Positions 23,957 through 32,745 of a stretch of 34,839 nt of DNA are shown here, in pieces. The notes under the pieces were generated by a model that had not been told where the DNA came from, did no database searches, and was given only the letters and a program-made list of their open reading frames with translations. Position 1 is the stretch's first letter. Each line of letters begins with the position of its first letter. The DNA is taken from NCBI GenBank assembly GCA_948470255.1, contig CAOKOS010000024.1, positions 1-34,839 of the forward strand, written 5' to 3'. A program made the position numbers and the translations under genes. This DNA is from an uncultured Lachnotalea sp. (GTDB taxonomy: Bacteria > Bacillota > Clostridia > Lachnospirales > Lachnospiraceae).

Positions 23957-25327
23957 TCACCTTAAGAACAGCCGAAGCAGTTTCTCTTTCCCATTGGAAT
24001 AAGGCTGATAGCGGATCGGCAGGTCGATCCAGTTATATTTTTTCACAATACTCTTTTCATGGCTGAACGTCTCAAAACTCTTCTTCCCATGGTAGCTTCC
24101 CATGCCGCTGTTTCCCACACCGCCAAATCCCATACGGGAAGTAGCTAAATGGATAATGGTATCGTTGATGCAGCCTCCCCCGAAACTTAAGGATGTCAGA
24201 AGCCTTCTCTCTGTTTCTTTCCTGCCTGTAAAAATATAGCAAGCCAGCGGTTTTTCCCGCTCTTTCACAAAAGCTTCCGCTTCCCCAATCTCCCTGAAAG
24301 TAAGCACTGGAAGTACGGGGCCGAAAATCTCCTCCTGCATCACGGGCGCATCTGGAGTCACATGATCTAATATCGTCGGTGAGATTTGGAGGCTTTCTCG
24401 TTTCCTTTCACCGCCCATTCGGATGTCGGCGCCACCCATCAGGCCGCCTATCCGGTCGAAGTGCTTTTCATTGATGATCTTTGGATAGTCTTCATTTTCC
24501 AAAGGGTTCTTTCCGTACATTTCCCGTACTGCTTTTTCAAAAAGCTCCAGAAACTTCTCCTTCACACTTTCCTGTACCAGAAGATAATCCGGCGCCACAC
24601 AAGTCTGCCCGGCATTTAAAAACTTCCCAAAGGCCAGCCTTTTTGCCGCGTTTTTTAGGTTGGCCGTCTCATCCACAATACAGGGGCTTTTCCCTCCCAG
24701 TTCCAGCGTCACCGGAGTCAGATGGCGGGATGCTTTCTCCATCACAAGCTTTCCCACCTTTACGCCGCCGGTGAAAAAAATATAATCAAACCGCTGCTCC
24801 AAAAGGGCCGTGTTTTCCGCCCGTCCCCCTTCCACCACAGCCACGTATTCCGGCAGAAATACTGCCTCCACCAGTTCTTTTATAACAGCAGAAACAGACG
24901 GCGCATAAGCAGACGGTTTTAAAATACAGCAGTTTCCCGCTGCAATGGCTCCCACCAAAGGTTCCATACACAACATAAACGGATAATTCCAGGGTGACAT
25001 AATGAGCGTCACCCCGTAAGGTTCCGGCATTACAAAGCTTTTTCCGTGAAAATGAGCCAGAGGCGTCAGAGACTTACGAGGCCGGCAGTAGCTTTTTAAA
25101 TGCTTTTCCATATATCCAAGCTCTGAAATTGTCAGTCCTGTTTCTGTCATGTAGGATTCAAACCCTGATTTGTTTAAATCCTTTTTAAGAGCCTCATGAA
25201 TCTGGCCCTCCCGCCGTTTCATTTCCGCTTTCAGCAAGCGCAGCGCCCTCAAACGAAAAGCCACCGGTCTGGTGGCTCCTGAATTGAAGTAATCCCTCTG
25301 CATTTTTACGAGTTTTTCGATATCCAT
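23957..25327 (-). CDS. Aldehyde dehydrogenase, class 3-like
   Basis: NAD(P)-dependent oxidation of aldehydes to acids. The signatures are seen: SPWNYPFMLCMEPL (about 111-124), GNCCILKPSAYAPS, FFTGGVKVGKLV, the general base E209 in TLELGGKSPC, and the nucleophile C243 in NAGQTCVAPDY. Near the end MGFGGVGNSGMGSYHGKKSFETFSH (split: FGGVGNSGMGSYHGK) is diagnostic of the class 3 or fatty-aldehyde type. At 456 residues it is full length. It begins 4 bases after the yjbQ stop, so the two are co-translated. The physiological aldehyde is not predictable. Confidence 0.94.
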   Translation of the reverse strand: MDIEKLVKMQRDYFNSGATRPVAFRLRALRLLKAEMKRREGQIHEALKKDLNKSGFESYMTETGLTISELGYMEKHLKSYCRPRKSLTPLAHFHGKSFVMPEPYGVTLIMSPWNYPFMLCMEPLVGAIAAGNCCILKPSAYAPSVSAVIKELVEAVFLPEYVAVVEGGRAENTALLEQRFDYIFFTGGVKVGKLVMEKASRHLTPVTLELGGKSPCIVDETANLKNAAKRLAFGKFLNAGQTCVAPDYLLVQESVKEKFLELFEKAVREMYGKNPLENEDYPKIINEKHFDRIGGLMGGADIRMGGERKRESLQISPTILDHVTPDAPVMQEEIFGPVLPVLTFREIGEAEAFVKEREKPLACYIFTGRKETERRLLTSLSFGGGCINDTIIHLATSRMGFGGVGNSGMGSYHGKKSFETFSHEKSIVKKYNWIDLPIRYQPYSNGKEKLLRLFLR

Positions 25328-25331
25328 GGAA

Positions 25332-25736
25332 TTATCCCTCCATTACTTTCACATAAAAGGTACGTTGCCTCGGCCCGTCAAATTCGCATAGATACAAATC
25401 CTGCCAGGCGCCGAGAATCATCTCCCCTTCCTCCAAAATCAACGTCACAGAGGCTCCCATGGAAGAAGCCTTCACATGGGCGTGGGAATTTCCCTCATAA
25501 TGACGGTACCGGATATCTTTTGTCGGATAAGCGTTCTCCAGCGCATACAGCATATCCTGAATCACATCCGGATCTGCATTTTCATTAATGGTCAGACCAG
25601 CAGTCGTATGGGGACAGTGAACCACAACGATGCCATTACAAATCCCGCTCTCTTCCACATCTTTTTTTACCATACCGGTGATCCTCACCATATCCCGCCG
25701 TTCAGAAACAATGACATTATGCTTGAATAAATTCAT
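25332..25736 (-). CDS. YjbQ-family protein (UPF0047)
   Basis: Small trimeric enzyme-like fold; some members show weak thiamine-phosphate synthase activity, but the natural role is unclear. The conserved histidine motifs are seen: VVVHCPHTTAGLTINENADPDV (within residues 37-58) and YRHYEGNSHAHVKASSMG, plus LGAWQDLYLCEFDGPRQR close to the C-terminus. Length 134 is typical. It lies between the NhaC-type antiporter (39 bases) and the aldehyde dehydrogenase (4 bases), all on one strand. Confidence 0.92.
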   Translation of the reverse strand: MNLFKHNVIVSERRDMVRITGMVKKDVEESGICNGIVVVHCPHTTAGLTINENADPDVIQDMLYALENAYPTKDIRYRHYEGNSHAHVKASSMGASVTLILEEGEMILGAWQDLYLCEFDGPRQRTFYVKVMEG

Positions 25737-25775
25737 AAGAACTCCCTCCGGTACCGTCTGTCATTTTCTTAAATC

Positions 25776-27269
25776 TCAGCCAGCTTCCACTGATTTTGCT
25801 TTTTTGCCCACCACAAGCGTCACTGCCAGAAGCGCCGCCAAACCAACCAATGTTCCAATCCATCCGTTTCCAGTAATCCCCCCTGCTAAAAAGCCCGCCA
25901 GACAGCAGCCCGCCACAGTCATTGCATAAGGGATCTGTGTAGATACATGGTTGATATGGTTGCACTGGGCTCCTGCAGAAGCTAAAATCGTCGTATCCGA
26001 AATCGGTGAAATATGATCTCCGCACACAGCGCCTGCCAAAATCGCCGCTGTTGTAATGGTCAGCATATTAATGTCCGCCGTTCCCACCACCTGAACTGCA
26101 ATGGGGATCAGGATACCAAAGGTTCCCCAGGAAGTTCCTGTGGCAAAAGAAAGCCCTGTGGCCACCACAAAAAGGATTGCCGGAAGCAGCATACCCACCA
26201 AAGCGCTTCCGCCCACTACGGTGCTCACAAAACCTCCAATATTTAAGTAATCCTCACGGCATACCCCTGATAAAGTCCATGCCAGGCAGAGAATCATAAT
26301 GGCAGGCGTCATGGCTTTGAATCCTTCCACAAAACTGTCGCAAAATTCCCGGAAAGTAATAACCCTTCTGGGCAGATACATAATGAATACCACAACTAAA
26401 GTGAAAAATGAGCCAAGTACCAGGCTTCTGGCAGAATCGCAGTTTGCAAAAGCGCTTACAATTCCCGCGCCCTCCAGGATCCCGCCTGTATAAAGCATGG
26501 CGGCAATACAAAATACAATCAGCACTGCAATGGGAATCACCAGATCAATGACCTTTCCTTTTCCGGTCACTTCCAGATCCTTGTCATCGCTGGTTTCCTC
26601 CCCTTCTTTCGCAATCTTTGCCTCATAGGCCTTCATAGCGCCATAATCCACATTCCGGATAATAATATACAGCATAAAAATGATGGTGAGGATGGCGTAC
26701 AGATTAAAAGGAATTGTCCGCAAAAACAAATTGAACCCATCAATACCGCTGTTTTCCGGCAAAGAAGAGCCTACAGCCGCCGCCCAGCTTGAGATGGGGG
26801 CGATGATACAGATCGGAGCTGCAGTCGCATCGATGATATAAGCAAGTTTCGCCCGGCTCACCTGGTATTTGTCCGTCACCGGCCGCATCACCGTACCAAC
26901 CGTCAGGCAGTTAAAATAATCATCCACAAAAATCAGGGAGCCTAAAAGCACTGTGGAAAGCTGCGCCCCCCGTTTAGACTTGATGGCCCTGGAAGCCCAG
27001 TTGCCATATGCCCTGGAAGCCCCTGATTTTGTGATCAGAGCAACCAAAATCCCCAAAAGCACCAGGAAAACCAGAATATCCACATTCCCGCCGATTTTTT
27101 CACCCATGATGGTAAAGGTGGTTTCCACAGAGGTTAAGGGATTAAATCCCGTAATCAAAAGCGCCCCCGACAAAATACCGATCAGCAGCGAAAGATAAAC
27201 CTCCTTTGTAATCAGTGCCAACGCAATCGCCACAACCGGCGGCAAAAGCGCCCATGCTGTTCCTGCCAT
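25776..27269 (-). CDS. NhaC-family Na+/H+ antiporter
   Basis: Secondary transporter with about eleven to twelve membrane segments over 497 residues. Recognisable parts are LLPPVVAIALALITKEVYLSL at the start, LGSLIFVDDYFNCLTVGTVMRPV with paired acidic residues in the membrane, ATAAPICIIAPISSWAAAVGS, and the C-terminal GDHISPISDTTILASAGA. These are typical of NhaC-type proteins; sodium or amino-acid exchange such as malate-lactate antiport cannot be separated by sequence alone. AGGAGGAG precedes the ATG. It may be co-transcribed with the zinc-ribbon gene upstream (29-base gap) and yjbQ downstream. Confidence 0.93.
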   Translation of the reverse strand: MAGTAWALLPPVVAIALALITKEVYLSLLIGILSGALLITGFNPLTSVETTFTIMGEKIGGNVDILVFLVLLGILVALITKSGASRAYGNWASRAIKSKRGAQLSTVLLGSLIFVDDYFNCLTVGTVMRPVTDKYQVSRAKLAYIIDATAAPICIIAPISSWAAAVGSSLPENSGIDGFNLFLRTIPFNLYAILTIIFMLYIIIRNVDYGAMKAYEAKIAKEGEETSDDKDLEVTGKGKVIDLVIPIAVLIVFCIAAMLYTGGILEGAGIVSAFANCDSARSLVLGSFFTLVVVFIMYLPRRVITFREFCDSFVEGFKAMTPAIMILCLAWTLSGVCREDYLNIGGFVSTVVGGSALVGMLLPAILFVVATGLSFATGTSWGTFGILIPIAVQVVGTADINMLTITTAAILAGAVCGDHISPISDTTILASAGAQCNHINHVSTQIPYAMTVAGCCLAGFLAGGITGNGWIGTLVGLAALLAVTLVVGKKAKSVEAG

Positions 27270-27298
27270 ACTTTCTCCTCCTTTATGTATCTCTCTGT

Positions 27299-27490
27299 TT
27301 ATTTATCTTTCTCCGAACGCAGTAAACGCTTCGATATCTGTTCCCGCTCCCCCGGGTTAAGCTCCACCCACTTTGAATAGGGAATATCACAGGAACACAT
27401 GGCAGCTCCACAGCAGTGGCACTCCGCTTTTAAGAGCTTTGATACCATCCTTGTCTTTCCGCACTCAGGACATATAAATACCCGAATCAC
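27299..27490 (-). CDS. Small zinc-ribbon protein of unknown function
   Basis: 63 residues with paired cysteines CPECG and CHCCG, plus CSC, the layout of a zinc ribbon. A longer frame to an ATG at 27523 would start in the terminator tail and lacks a ribosome site, whereas GTG at 27490 has GAGGGAG at the right distance; I chose the GTG. The basic C-terminus (RLLRSEKDK) could bind nucleic acid. I do not recognise the family. It lies between the prfA terminator and the antiporter gene. Confidence 0.7.
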   Translation of the reverse strand: MIRVFICPECGKTRMVSKLLKAECHCCGAAMCSCDIPYSKWVELNPGEREQISKRLLRSEKDK

Positions 27491-27524
27491 TTTTCTCCCT
27501 CGTTTGCACTGGAATATTCTCATA

Positions 27525-27559
27525 TAAAAAGCCTTCCAGATGCTAACACCCCGGAAGGC
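27525..27559 (-). terminator. Terminator after prfA
   Basis: Minus strand GCCTTCC/GGAAGGC stem of 7 bp, 15-base loop, then TTTTTAT. Lies 44 bases after the prfA stop and right before the zinc-ribbon gene. Confidence 0.8.
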
Positions 27560-27602
27560 CTGGCTGTTTATTATTATACCAAATCGCGGAGAGATTACAA
27601 GT

Positions 27603-28676
27603 TTAATTTTCTCCCAGCTTTGTCAGCTTTGCCGCCTGGTCTGCCGCAATGCAGGCATCGATGATCTCCTGAATATCCCCGTTCATAATCTTATCCAGCT
27701 TATAAAGGGTCAGGCCGATGCGGTGGTCGGTGACGCGCCCCTGAGGGAAATTGTAAGTACGGATTTTCTCAGAACGGTCCCCTGTCCCCACCTGGCTCCG
27801 CCTGGCTTCCGCTTCCGCATCATGGGCTTTCTGACATTCAATATCATAAAGCTTCGTCCGAAGCAGCGCAAACGCCTTGGCCTTATTCTGAAGCTGGGAC
27901 TTTTCTGTCTGGCTGTAAACCACAATCCCTGTGGGATAATGGGTCAGGCGCACAGCGGAATCCGTCGTATTGACACACTGGCCGCCGTTTCCCGAAGCCC
28001 GCATCACATCAATGCGGATATCCTTCTCATCAATCTGGACGTCCACCTCTTCCGCCTCCGGCATCACGGCCACAGTAATGGTGGACGTATGGATTCTGCC
28101 TCCGGATTCTGTCTCCGGCACCCTCTGTACCCTGTGGACACCGGATTCGTATTTCAGGATGGAATAAGCGCCCTGGCCTTTTACCATAAAGCTGACGCTC
28201 TTCATACCGCCGATTCCAATCTCGTCGGCCTCCATAAGTTCCAGTTTCCACCGTCTGGTTTCCACAAAATGAGCATACATCCGGTAAATTTCCGCCGCAA
28301 AAAGCGCCGCCTCATCTCCTCCCGCCCCGGCACGGATTTCCACAATAACGTTTTTATCATCATTGGGATCTTTAGGGAGCAGTAGGACTTTCAGCTGCGT
28401 CTCCAGACCGGCAGACTTTTCCCGTGCCAAGGACAATTCCTCCTTGAGCATTTCCCGCATTTCCTCATCATTCTCACTTTCCAGCATGGAAAGGCTGTCC
28501 TCTATATCCTGCTTTGCCCCTTTGTACTCCTTATATGCCGATACGATGGGCGTCAGCTCCGTCTGCTCCTTCATTAACTTCCGAAACTTTATCTGGTCTT
28601 CCACCACGTATGGATTATTTAATTCTTCGAGAATTTCCTCAAAGCGAATCAGGATATCTTCAAGCCTGTCAAACAT
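27603..28676 (-). CDS. prfA: Peptide chain release factor 1
   Basis: Reads UAA and UAG at the ribosome and triggers release of the finished peptide. The GGQ motif is at 231-233 (SGNGGQCVN), and its glutamine is the target of PrmC, encoded just upstream. The codon-reading tripeptide is PET at 187-189 (RVPETES), of the RF1 PxT type rather than SPF of RF2. [25 protein letters not shown] and [13 protein letters not shown] confirm RF1. Length 357 is standard. AGGAGG precedes the ATG. prmC ends 20 bases upstream, and a terminator follows. Confidence 0.98.
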   Translation of the reverse strand: MFDRLEDILIRFEEILEELNNPYVVEDQIKFRKLMKEQTELTPIVSAYKEYKGAKQDIEDSLSMLESENDEEMREMLKEELSLAREKSAGLETQLKVLLLPKDPNDDKNVIVEIRAGAGGDEAALFAAEIYRMYAHFVETRRWKLELMEADEIGIGGMKSVSFMVKGQGAYSILKYESGVHRVQRVPETESGGRIHTSTITVAVMPEAEEVDVQIDEKDIRIDVMRASGNGGQCVNTTDSAVRLTHYPTGIVVYSQTEKSQLQNKAKAFALLRTKLYDIECQKAHDAEAEARRSQVGTGDRSEKIRTYNFPQGRVTDHRIGLTLYKLDKIMNGDIQEIIDACIAADQAAKLTKLGEN

Positions 28677-28696
28677 GGCCGTCCCTCCTTTTCCCT

Positions 28697-29635
28697 CTAT
28701 TTTCCTAATTCAAATCCCGGCAGGACTGCTTTTACCACCCGGTTCTTTCCCGCCAAATCCTGGAGCACCTCTATCCCGGTAAAACCTGCGGTATATAAAA
28801 TCTCCGGTACAGCCGCCCCCTGATCCCAGCCAATTTCCAGATAAAGACGGCCTCCCGCAACCAGATACTCAGAAGCTTCCGCGCCAATTCTCCGGTAAAA
28901 TTCCAGGCCGTCCGGGCTTCCATCCAGGGCAAGCCTCGGCTCATGGTCTTTGACTTCCGGGGAAAGCCCTTCTATTTCCCCGCTGGGGATATAAGGCGGA
29001 TTGGAAACGATACAGTCAAACCTGGTTCCTTCAAAAGCTTCAAACAAATCCGATTGCACTGCCCGGCACACCGTTTTGCATTGAAGGCGGCCAATATTTT
29101 CTTCCGCCACCTGAAGCGCCTCCTCTGAAATATCGCTGAGGACAATTTCCATGTCAGGCAGACGGCAGCCCTTACCCCCTCCGGCGTCCTGCTTTACTGC
29201 AGGCCTCTCCTGAAAGCACAGAGCCAGGCTCAGGCCGATACACCCAGAACCGGTACAAAGATCTAAAACCTTATAGGGATGCTTTTCCATTACCCGCATC
29301 TTTTCGCCGGAAAGCACTGTCTCCACCAATGTCTCCGTATCCTGCCTTGGAACCAATACATGCTCATTCACAAAAAATTCAAATCCCATAAACTCCTGGC
29401 TTCCTAAAAGCTGCTGGAGGGGAATCCTCTGCCTCCGCTTTTCAATCAGCCTCCAGAAAGTGGCTTCCGCTTTCCTGTCTTCCTGTAAAAGCCGGTTTCC
29501 CGCTTTCACCAGATACGCTCCCCTGTCCATGGAAAAACAATGAGAAAACAAGTACCAGGCATCCAGCCTGCCTTCTTCCACCCCTCCGGCTAAAAGGAGC
29601 CTTTCTCCCTCTGCCAGGACTTTTTCATAGGTCAT
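28697..29635 (-). CDS. prmC: Release factor glutamine N5-methyltransferase
   Basis: Methylates the GGQ glutamine of release factors with S-adenosylmethionine. The N-terminal helical domain (about 1-95) ends in [12 protein letters not shown]. The SAM site is [17 protein letters not shown] (123-139) and the catalytic NPPY is at 212-215 ([14 protein letters not shown]). An insert rich in G and K (about 147-158) lies in a loop between strands. Length 312 is a little above average. Its ATG overlaps the end of the DUF1385 gene by 4 bases, and prfA follows, the usual prmC-prfA pair. Confidence 0.97.
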   Translation of the reverse strand: MTYEKVLAEGERLLLAGGVEEGRLDAWYLFSHCFSMDRGAYLVKAGNRLLQEDRKAEATFWRLIEKRRQRIPLQQLLGSQEFMGFEFFVNEHVLVPRQDTETLVETVLSGEKMRVMEKHPYKVLDLCTGSGCIGLSLALCFQERPAVKQDAGGGKGCRLPDMEIVLSDISEEALQVAEENIGRLQCKTVCRAVQSDLFEAFEGTRFDCIVSNPPYIPSGEIEGLSPEVKDHEPRLALDGSPDGLEFYRRIGAEASEYLVAGGRLYLEIGWDQGAAVPEILYTAGFTGIEVLQDLAGKNRVVKAVLPGFELGK

Positions 29636-30546
29636 TCTTCAAAAACCTTTCCAAAATTCTCCGTCTCATAAGCTTTCCAGTCAAATACCTCTTCCACTGA
29701 CCGGATAGCCACCTCAATCATATCGTCTTCCGGCTCCCTGGTAGTAAGGCGCTGGAGGAGAAGCCCCGGCTTACTGATTAAATTAATCAGCCAGTTATCA
29801 CTCCTGCCTGCAAGCTTTAGGATCTCATAAGAAATCCCCGCAATCACCGGAATCAGGAGAATACGCAAAAGCGCTTTCAGCCACACATCATCCACCTGGA
29901 TAACCATGGAAAACAAAATACTTACAAACACCACAAACAGAAGGAAGCTGGTTCCGCAGCGCTTGTGCTGCTTGGAACTTTTTTTCACGTTTTCCAATGT
30001 CAAATCCAGCCCGTGTTCCACACAGTTAATACATTTGTGCTCTGCCCCGTGGTACATAAACACCCTCCTGATATCCTTCATCAGAGAAATCAAAAGCACA
30101 TATCCCACAAAAATCGCCAGGCGGATGACCCCTTCAATAAAACCCATAAGCGCCCTGGACTCTATAACACGGCGGAACAAATTTGACAAGAACATAGGCA
30201 GAACAAAAAAAATCCCCAGGCCAAGCACCACTGCCGCTGCCATGGCAATCCCCATAATCACGCTTTCTTTTTTCTCATCCTTCCCTTTTTCCTCCTCTTC
30301 TTCCTCATAGAAACTGGCGGAAAAACTCAGGATCTTCATCCCTAAGCGCATAGAATCTATAAAATTAAAAATCCCTCTTACAAATGGGACATTGAGGGCC
30401 CGATGCTTCTTTGTAAATGTCTGCCAGGTGTCCTTTGCCACCTCGATCTCCCCGTCCGGTTTTCTGACTGCCACGGCGTACACGTCCTGATTCTGCATCA
30501 TAACGCCTTCTATCACCGCCTGGCCGCCGATTCCTGATGACTTCAT
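29632..30546 (-). CDS. DUF1385-family membrane protein
   Basis: 304 residues. The N-terminal GIGGQAVIEGVMMQN and the segment FMYHGAEHKCINCVEHGLDLTLENV with histidine and cysteines are family marks. Four or five membrane segments are seen (IAMAAAVVLGLGIFFVLPMFL; LAIFVGYVLLISLM; TSFLLFVVFVSILFSMVIQV; ALLRILLIPVIAGISYEIL). Function is unknown, but in many Firmicutes the gene lies beside prmC-prfA and rpmE as here, so a link with translation or envelope is only suggested by context. The overlap with prmC (ATGA) indicates coupling. Confidence 0.9.
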   Translation of the reverse strand: MKSSGIGGQAVIEGVMMQNQDVYAVAVRKPDGEIEVAKDTWQTFTKKHRALNVPFVRGIFNFIDSMRLGMKILSFSASFYEEEEEEKGKDEKKESVIMGIAMAAAVVLGLGIFFVLPMFLSNLFRRVIESRALMGFIEGVIRLAIFVGYVLLISLMKDIRRVFMYHGAEHKCINCVEHGLDLTLENVKKSSKQHKRCGTSFLLFVVFVSILFSMVIQVDDVWLKALLRILLIPVIAGISYEILKLAGRSDNWLINLISKPGLLLQRLTTREPEDDMIEVAIRSVEEVFDWKAYETENFGKVFEE

Positions 30547-30569
30547 CCGGTACTCCTCTCTCTGTACGC

Positions 30570-30610
30570 TAAAAAGGTTGAGATTCCTTCATCGTCCGAA
30601 ATCTCAACCT
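30570..30610 (-). terminator. Terminator (or attenuator) after rpmE
   Basis: Minus strand AGGTTGAGATT/AATCTCAACCT, an 11-bp stem with a 14-base loop, followed by TTTTT. The DUF1385-prmC-prfA genes lie beyond without an obvious promoter, so read-through is likely. Confidence 0.85.
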
Positions 30611-30626
30611 CATCCATGTGCAATAC

Positions 30627-30836
30627 TTATTTGCCTGCGTTTACGCCATACTTGCGGTTAAACTTCTCGATACGTCCCCTTGCAGATGCAGCCTTCTGCT
30701 GACCTGTATAGAACGGATGGCACTTGGAACAAATTTCCACGTGAATGTCTCCCTTTGTGGAACCAGTCACAAATTCATTTCCACAGTTGCACACAACCTT
30801 TGCCTGATGGTACTCAGGATGGATCCCTTCTCTCAT
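30627..30836 (-). CDS. rpmE: 50S ribosomal protein L31, zinc-binding form
   Basis: Ribosomal protein bridging the large subunit near the 5S RNA. The predicted 69 residues start [19 protein letters not shown] and include the second cysteine pair [14 protein letters not shown], so it is the C+ zinc form rather than the zinc-free paralogue. The ATG at 30836 has GAGGTG upstream; a longer frame to 30929 is part of the leader. It has its own promoter (30958-30986), a leader with two hairpins and a strong terminator. Confidence 0.97.
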   Translation of the reverse strand: MREGIHPEYHQAKVVCNCGNEFVTGSTKGDIHVEICSKCHPFYTGQQKAASARGRIEKFNRKYGVNAGK

Positions 30837-30951
30837 GCTTTTCACCTCTCTTACCACAATTTCTATCCCTTGACGGACACCAAACGGCACTGGTAAATGC
30901 CATTTGAGTATACTCTGATACATGTACACCTGTTTTTACAATAAAACAGCG
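30837..30951 (-). promoter_or_regulatory. Structured leader of rpmE
   Basis: The predicted transcript leader of about 115 bases holds two hairpins in minus-strand sense: CTGTTTT/AAAACAG at 30930-30949 and AAATGGCA/TGCCGTTT (8 pairs with one G-U) at 30882-30905. Leaders of L31 genes in Firmicutes are known to be autoregulatory, so this may be a protein-binding site; the match to the known motif was not tested. Confidence 0.45.
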
Positions 30952-30957
30952 ATCATC

Positions 30958-30986
30958 ATTATATCACAACCGTTTTCCAAATGCAA
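30958..30986 (-). promoter_or_regulatory. Sigma-A consensus promoter of rpmE
   Basis: Minus strand TTGCAT, 17-base spacer, TATAAT, in the spacer between rho and rpmE. Confidence 0.75.
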
Positions 30987-31000
30987 GCATTTTCAGACTG

Positions 31001-32539
31001 TCATGCCTTCAATTTTCCTGCCATCGCCATAAACTCCCTATTATTCCTCGTATGGCGGAACAAATCCAGCACACGTTCCACAGCCTCATCTGCCTTCAGG
31101 CCCCCGGTGGCTTTCCTCACAATTTCCACAGCCGCCTGTTCCTCCGATGTAAGCAAAAGGTCGTCCCTCCTGGTTCCTGACTTTAAAATATCAATGGCGG
31201 GAAAAATCCTTTTTTCCGACAACTTCCTGTTTAACATCAGTTCCATGTTCCCGGTACCCTTAAACTCCTCAAATACCACATCATCCATGCGGCTGCCCGT
31301 CTCCACCAGGGCTGTGGCCAAAATAGTCAGGCTCCCTCCCTCTCTCATATTCCGGGCCGCGCCGAAAAACCGTTTGGGCATATGAAGGGCTGCCGGGTCA
31401 AGGCCGCCGGATAAAGTCCGGCCGCTGGGCGCCACCGTCAGGTTGTAGGCGCGGGCCAGCCTGGTAATGCTGTCCAGTAAAATCATCACATCCCGCCCAT
31501 GCTCCACCAGGCGTTTCGCCCGTTCCAGAACCATCTCGGACACTCTTTTGTGATGTTCAGGAAGCTCGTCAAAGGTAGAATAAATCACCTCCACATTGGG
31601 GCCTTCGATGGATTCTTTAATATCTGTCACTTCTTCCGGGCGCTCGTCAATTAAAAGTACAATCAAATGCATATCCCTATGGTTTCTGGTAACTGCCTTT
31701 GCCACCTCTTTTAAAAGTGTTGTCTTCCCCGCTTTTGGTTGTGAGGCAATCATCCCTCTCTGTCCCTTCCCGATGGGAGACAAGAGATCCACAATTCTCA
31801 TGGAAACACTTCCTCCCGACATCTCCAGATGGATTCTGTCGTTGGGAAATACTGGTGTCAAATCCTCAAAGTTCGGCCTCCGCTCTGCCGCCCCCAGGGG
31901 AAGCCCATTGATTTTTGAAACATATAAAAGCGCGGCAAATTTCTCTGCCGTAGTTTTTACTCTCTGGCTCCCGCTGACAATATCTCCCGTTTTCAGGTTA
32001 AAACGCCGAATCTGGGAAGGCGACACATAGACGTCATTATCCCCCGGCATATAGTTTTCACACCGGATAAATCCAAATCCATCGGGCATAACCTCTAAAA
32101 TCCCATGGGCGGGAATCCCGCTGTCCAGATTCTGAAGCTCCTCCGGATTGATGTTGGGCACCACAGACGGCTGCCTTGTCCCTCCGCCAAACCCCCTCTT
32201 TCCCGGACTCTCCTGGGGCTGGTTCTGCCGCCTTTGATAACCTTCCTGGGATGCCCCTCCCTTTCTTGTCTGCCCCTCCGAAACGTTTGAGGAAGAAGGC
32301 GGTGTCTGCGTCTGGCGGCTCTGTGCTGTGGCCTGGCGGGCCGGCGCCGGAGGTTGTTGCGGCAACAGTTCAGAAACTGTCTCCCTCTCCTCTTCCTGGG
32401 CCGTATCTTTTGTCCCCTTTTTTTCTAAAATACACTCAATCAATTCTGCCTTTTTTTTTCCTGTAATACTTTTTATTTCTAAATCTTTTGCAATCTGGCG
32501 CAACTGCGCCAAAGAAAGGGTTTCCAGTTTTTCCCTCAT
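31001..32539 (-). CDS. rho: Transcription termination factor Rho
   Basis: Hexameric RNA-dependent ATPase that ends transcription. The Rho N-domain ([19 protein letters not shown], residues 4-22) is followed by an insertion of about 85 residues rich in Q, P, S, T, G and R (about 45-130), then the cold-shock RNA-binding domain ([14 protein letters not shown], from 146), Walker [11 protein letters not shown] at 265-274, Walker [18 protein letters not shown], and the Q-loop region [20 protein letters not shown]. Length 512 exceeds the usual 420 because of the disordered insert. AAAGGAG precedes the ATG. The leader starts near 32655 and has a small hairpin CTGCCTT/AAGGCAG (32599-32616). Confidence 0.98.
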   Translation of the reverse strand: MREKLETLSLAQLRQIAKDLEIKSITGKKKAELIECILEKKGTKDTAQEEERETVSELLPQQPPAPARQATAQSRQTQTPPSSSNVSEGQTRKGGASQEGYQRRQNQPQESPGKRGFGGGTRQPSVVPNINPEELQNLDSGIPAHGILEVMPDGFGFIRCENYMPGDNDVYVSPSQIRRFNLKTGDIVSGSQRVKTTAEKFAALLYVSKINGLPLGAAERRPNFEDLTPVFPNDRIHLEMSGGSVSMRIVDLLSPIGKGQRGMIASQPKAGKTTLLKEVAKAVTRNHRDMHLIVLLIDERPEEVTDIKESIEGPNVEVIYSTFDELPEHHKRVSEMVLERAKRLVEHGRDVMILLDSITRLARAYNLTVAPSGRTLSGGLDPAALHMPKRFFGAARNMREGGSLTILATALVETGSRMDDVVFEEFKGTGNMELMLNRKLSEKRIFPAIDILKSGTRRDDLLLTSEEQAAVEIVRKATGGLKADEAVERVLDLFRHTRNNREFMAMAGKLKA

Positions 32540-32661
32540 GTCTTCTCCTTTTTCTCCATCGCTCTGAAAATTTCTGAAACTCGGGATTTTTAAAGACTGC
32601 TGCCTTGAGAAAGGCAGAATAGAACTTCAGACACACACTCTGATGTTTATTATGTTTTTTT

Positions 32662-32690
32662 ATTGTATCACAACCATGAAAAATTTACAA
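32662..32690 (-). promoter_or_regulatory. Sigma-A-type promoter of rho
   Basis: Minus strand TTGTAA, 17-base spacer, TACAAT. Its -35 box (32685-32690) overlaps the -35 box of the divergent ade promoter by five bases. Confidence 0.65.
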
Positions 32691-32712
32691 TGCCGTATTT
32701 TTTTGGTATACT
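32684..32712 (+). promoter_or_regulatory. Sigma-A-type promoter of ade
   Basis: TTTACA, 17-base spacer, TATACT. The leader of about 28 bases is too short for a purine riboswitch. Confidence 0.7.
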
Positions 32713-32745
32713 ATCTGTAAAATTTATCCTTACAGGAGGCATTTT

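Noticed and set aside
27540-28385. 281-residue plus-strand frame opposite prfA
   Set aside because: Shadow of prfA; composition and codon pattern are those of the reverse strand.
32713-32745. Purine riboswitch before ade
   Set aside because: Only about 28 bases between the predicted start and the ribosome site.
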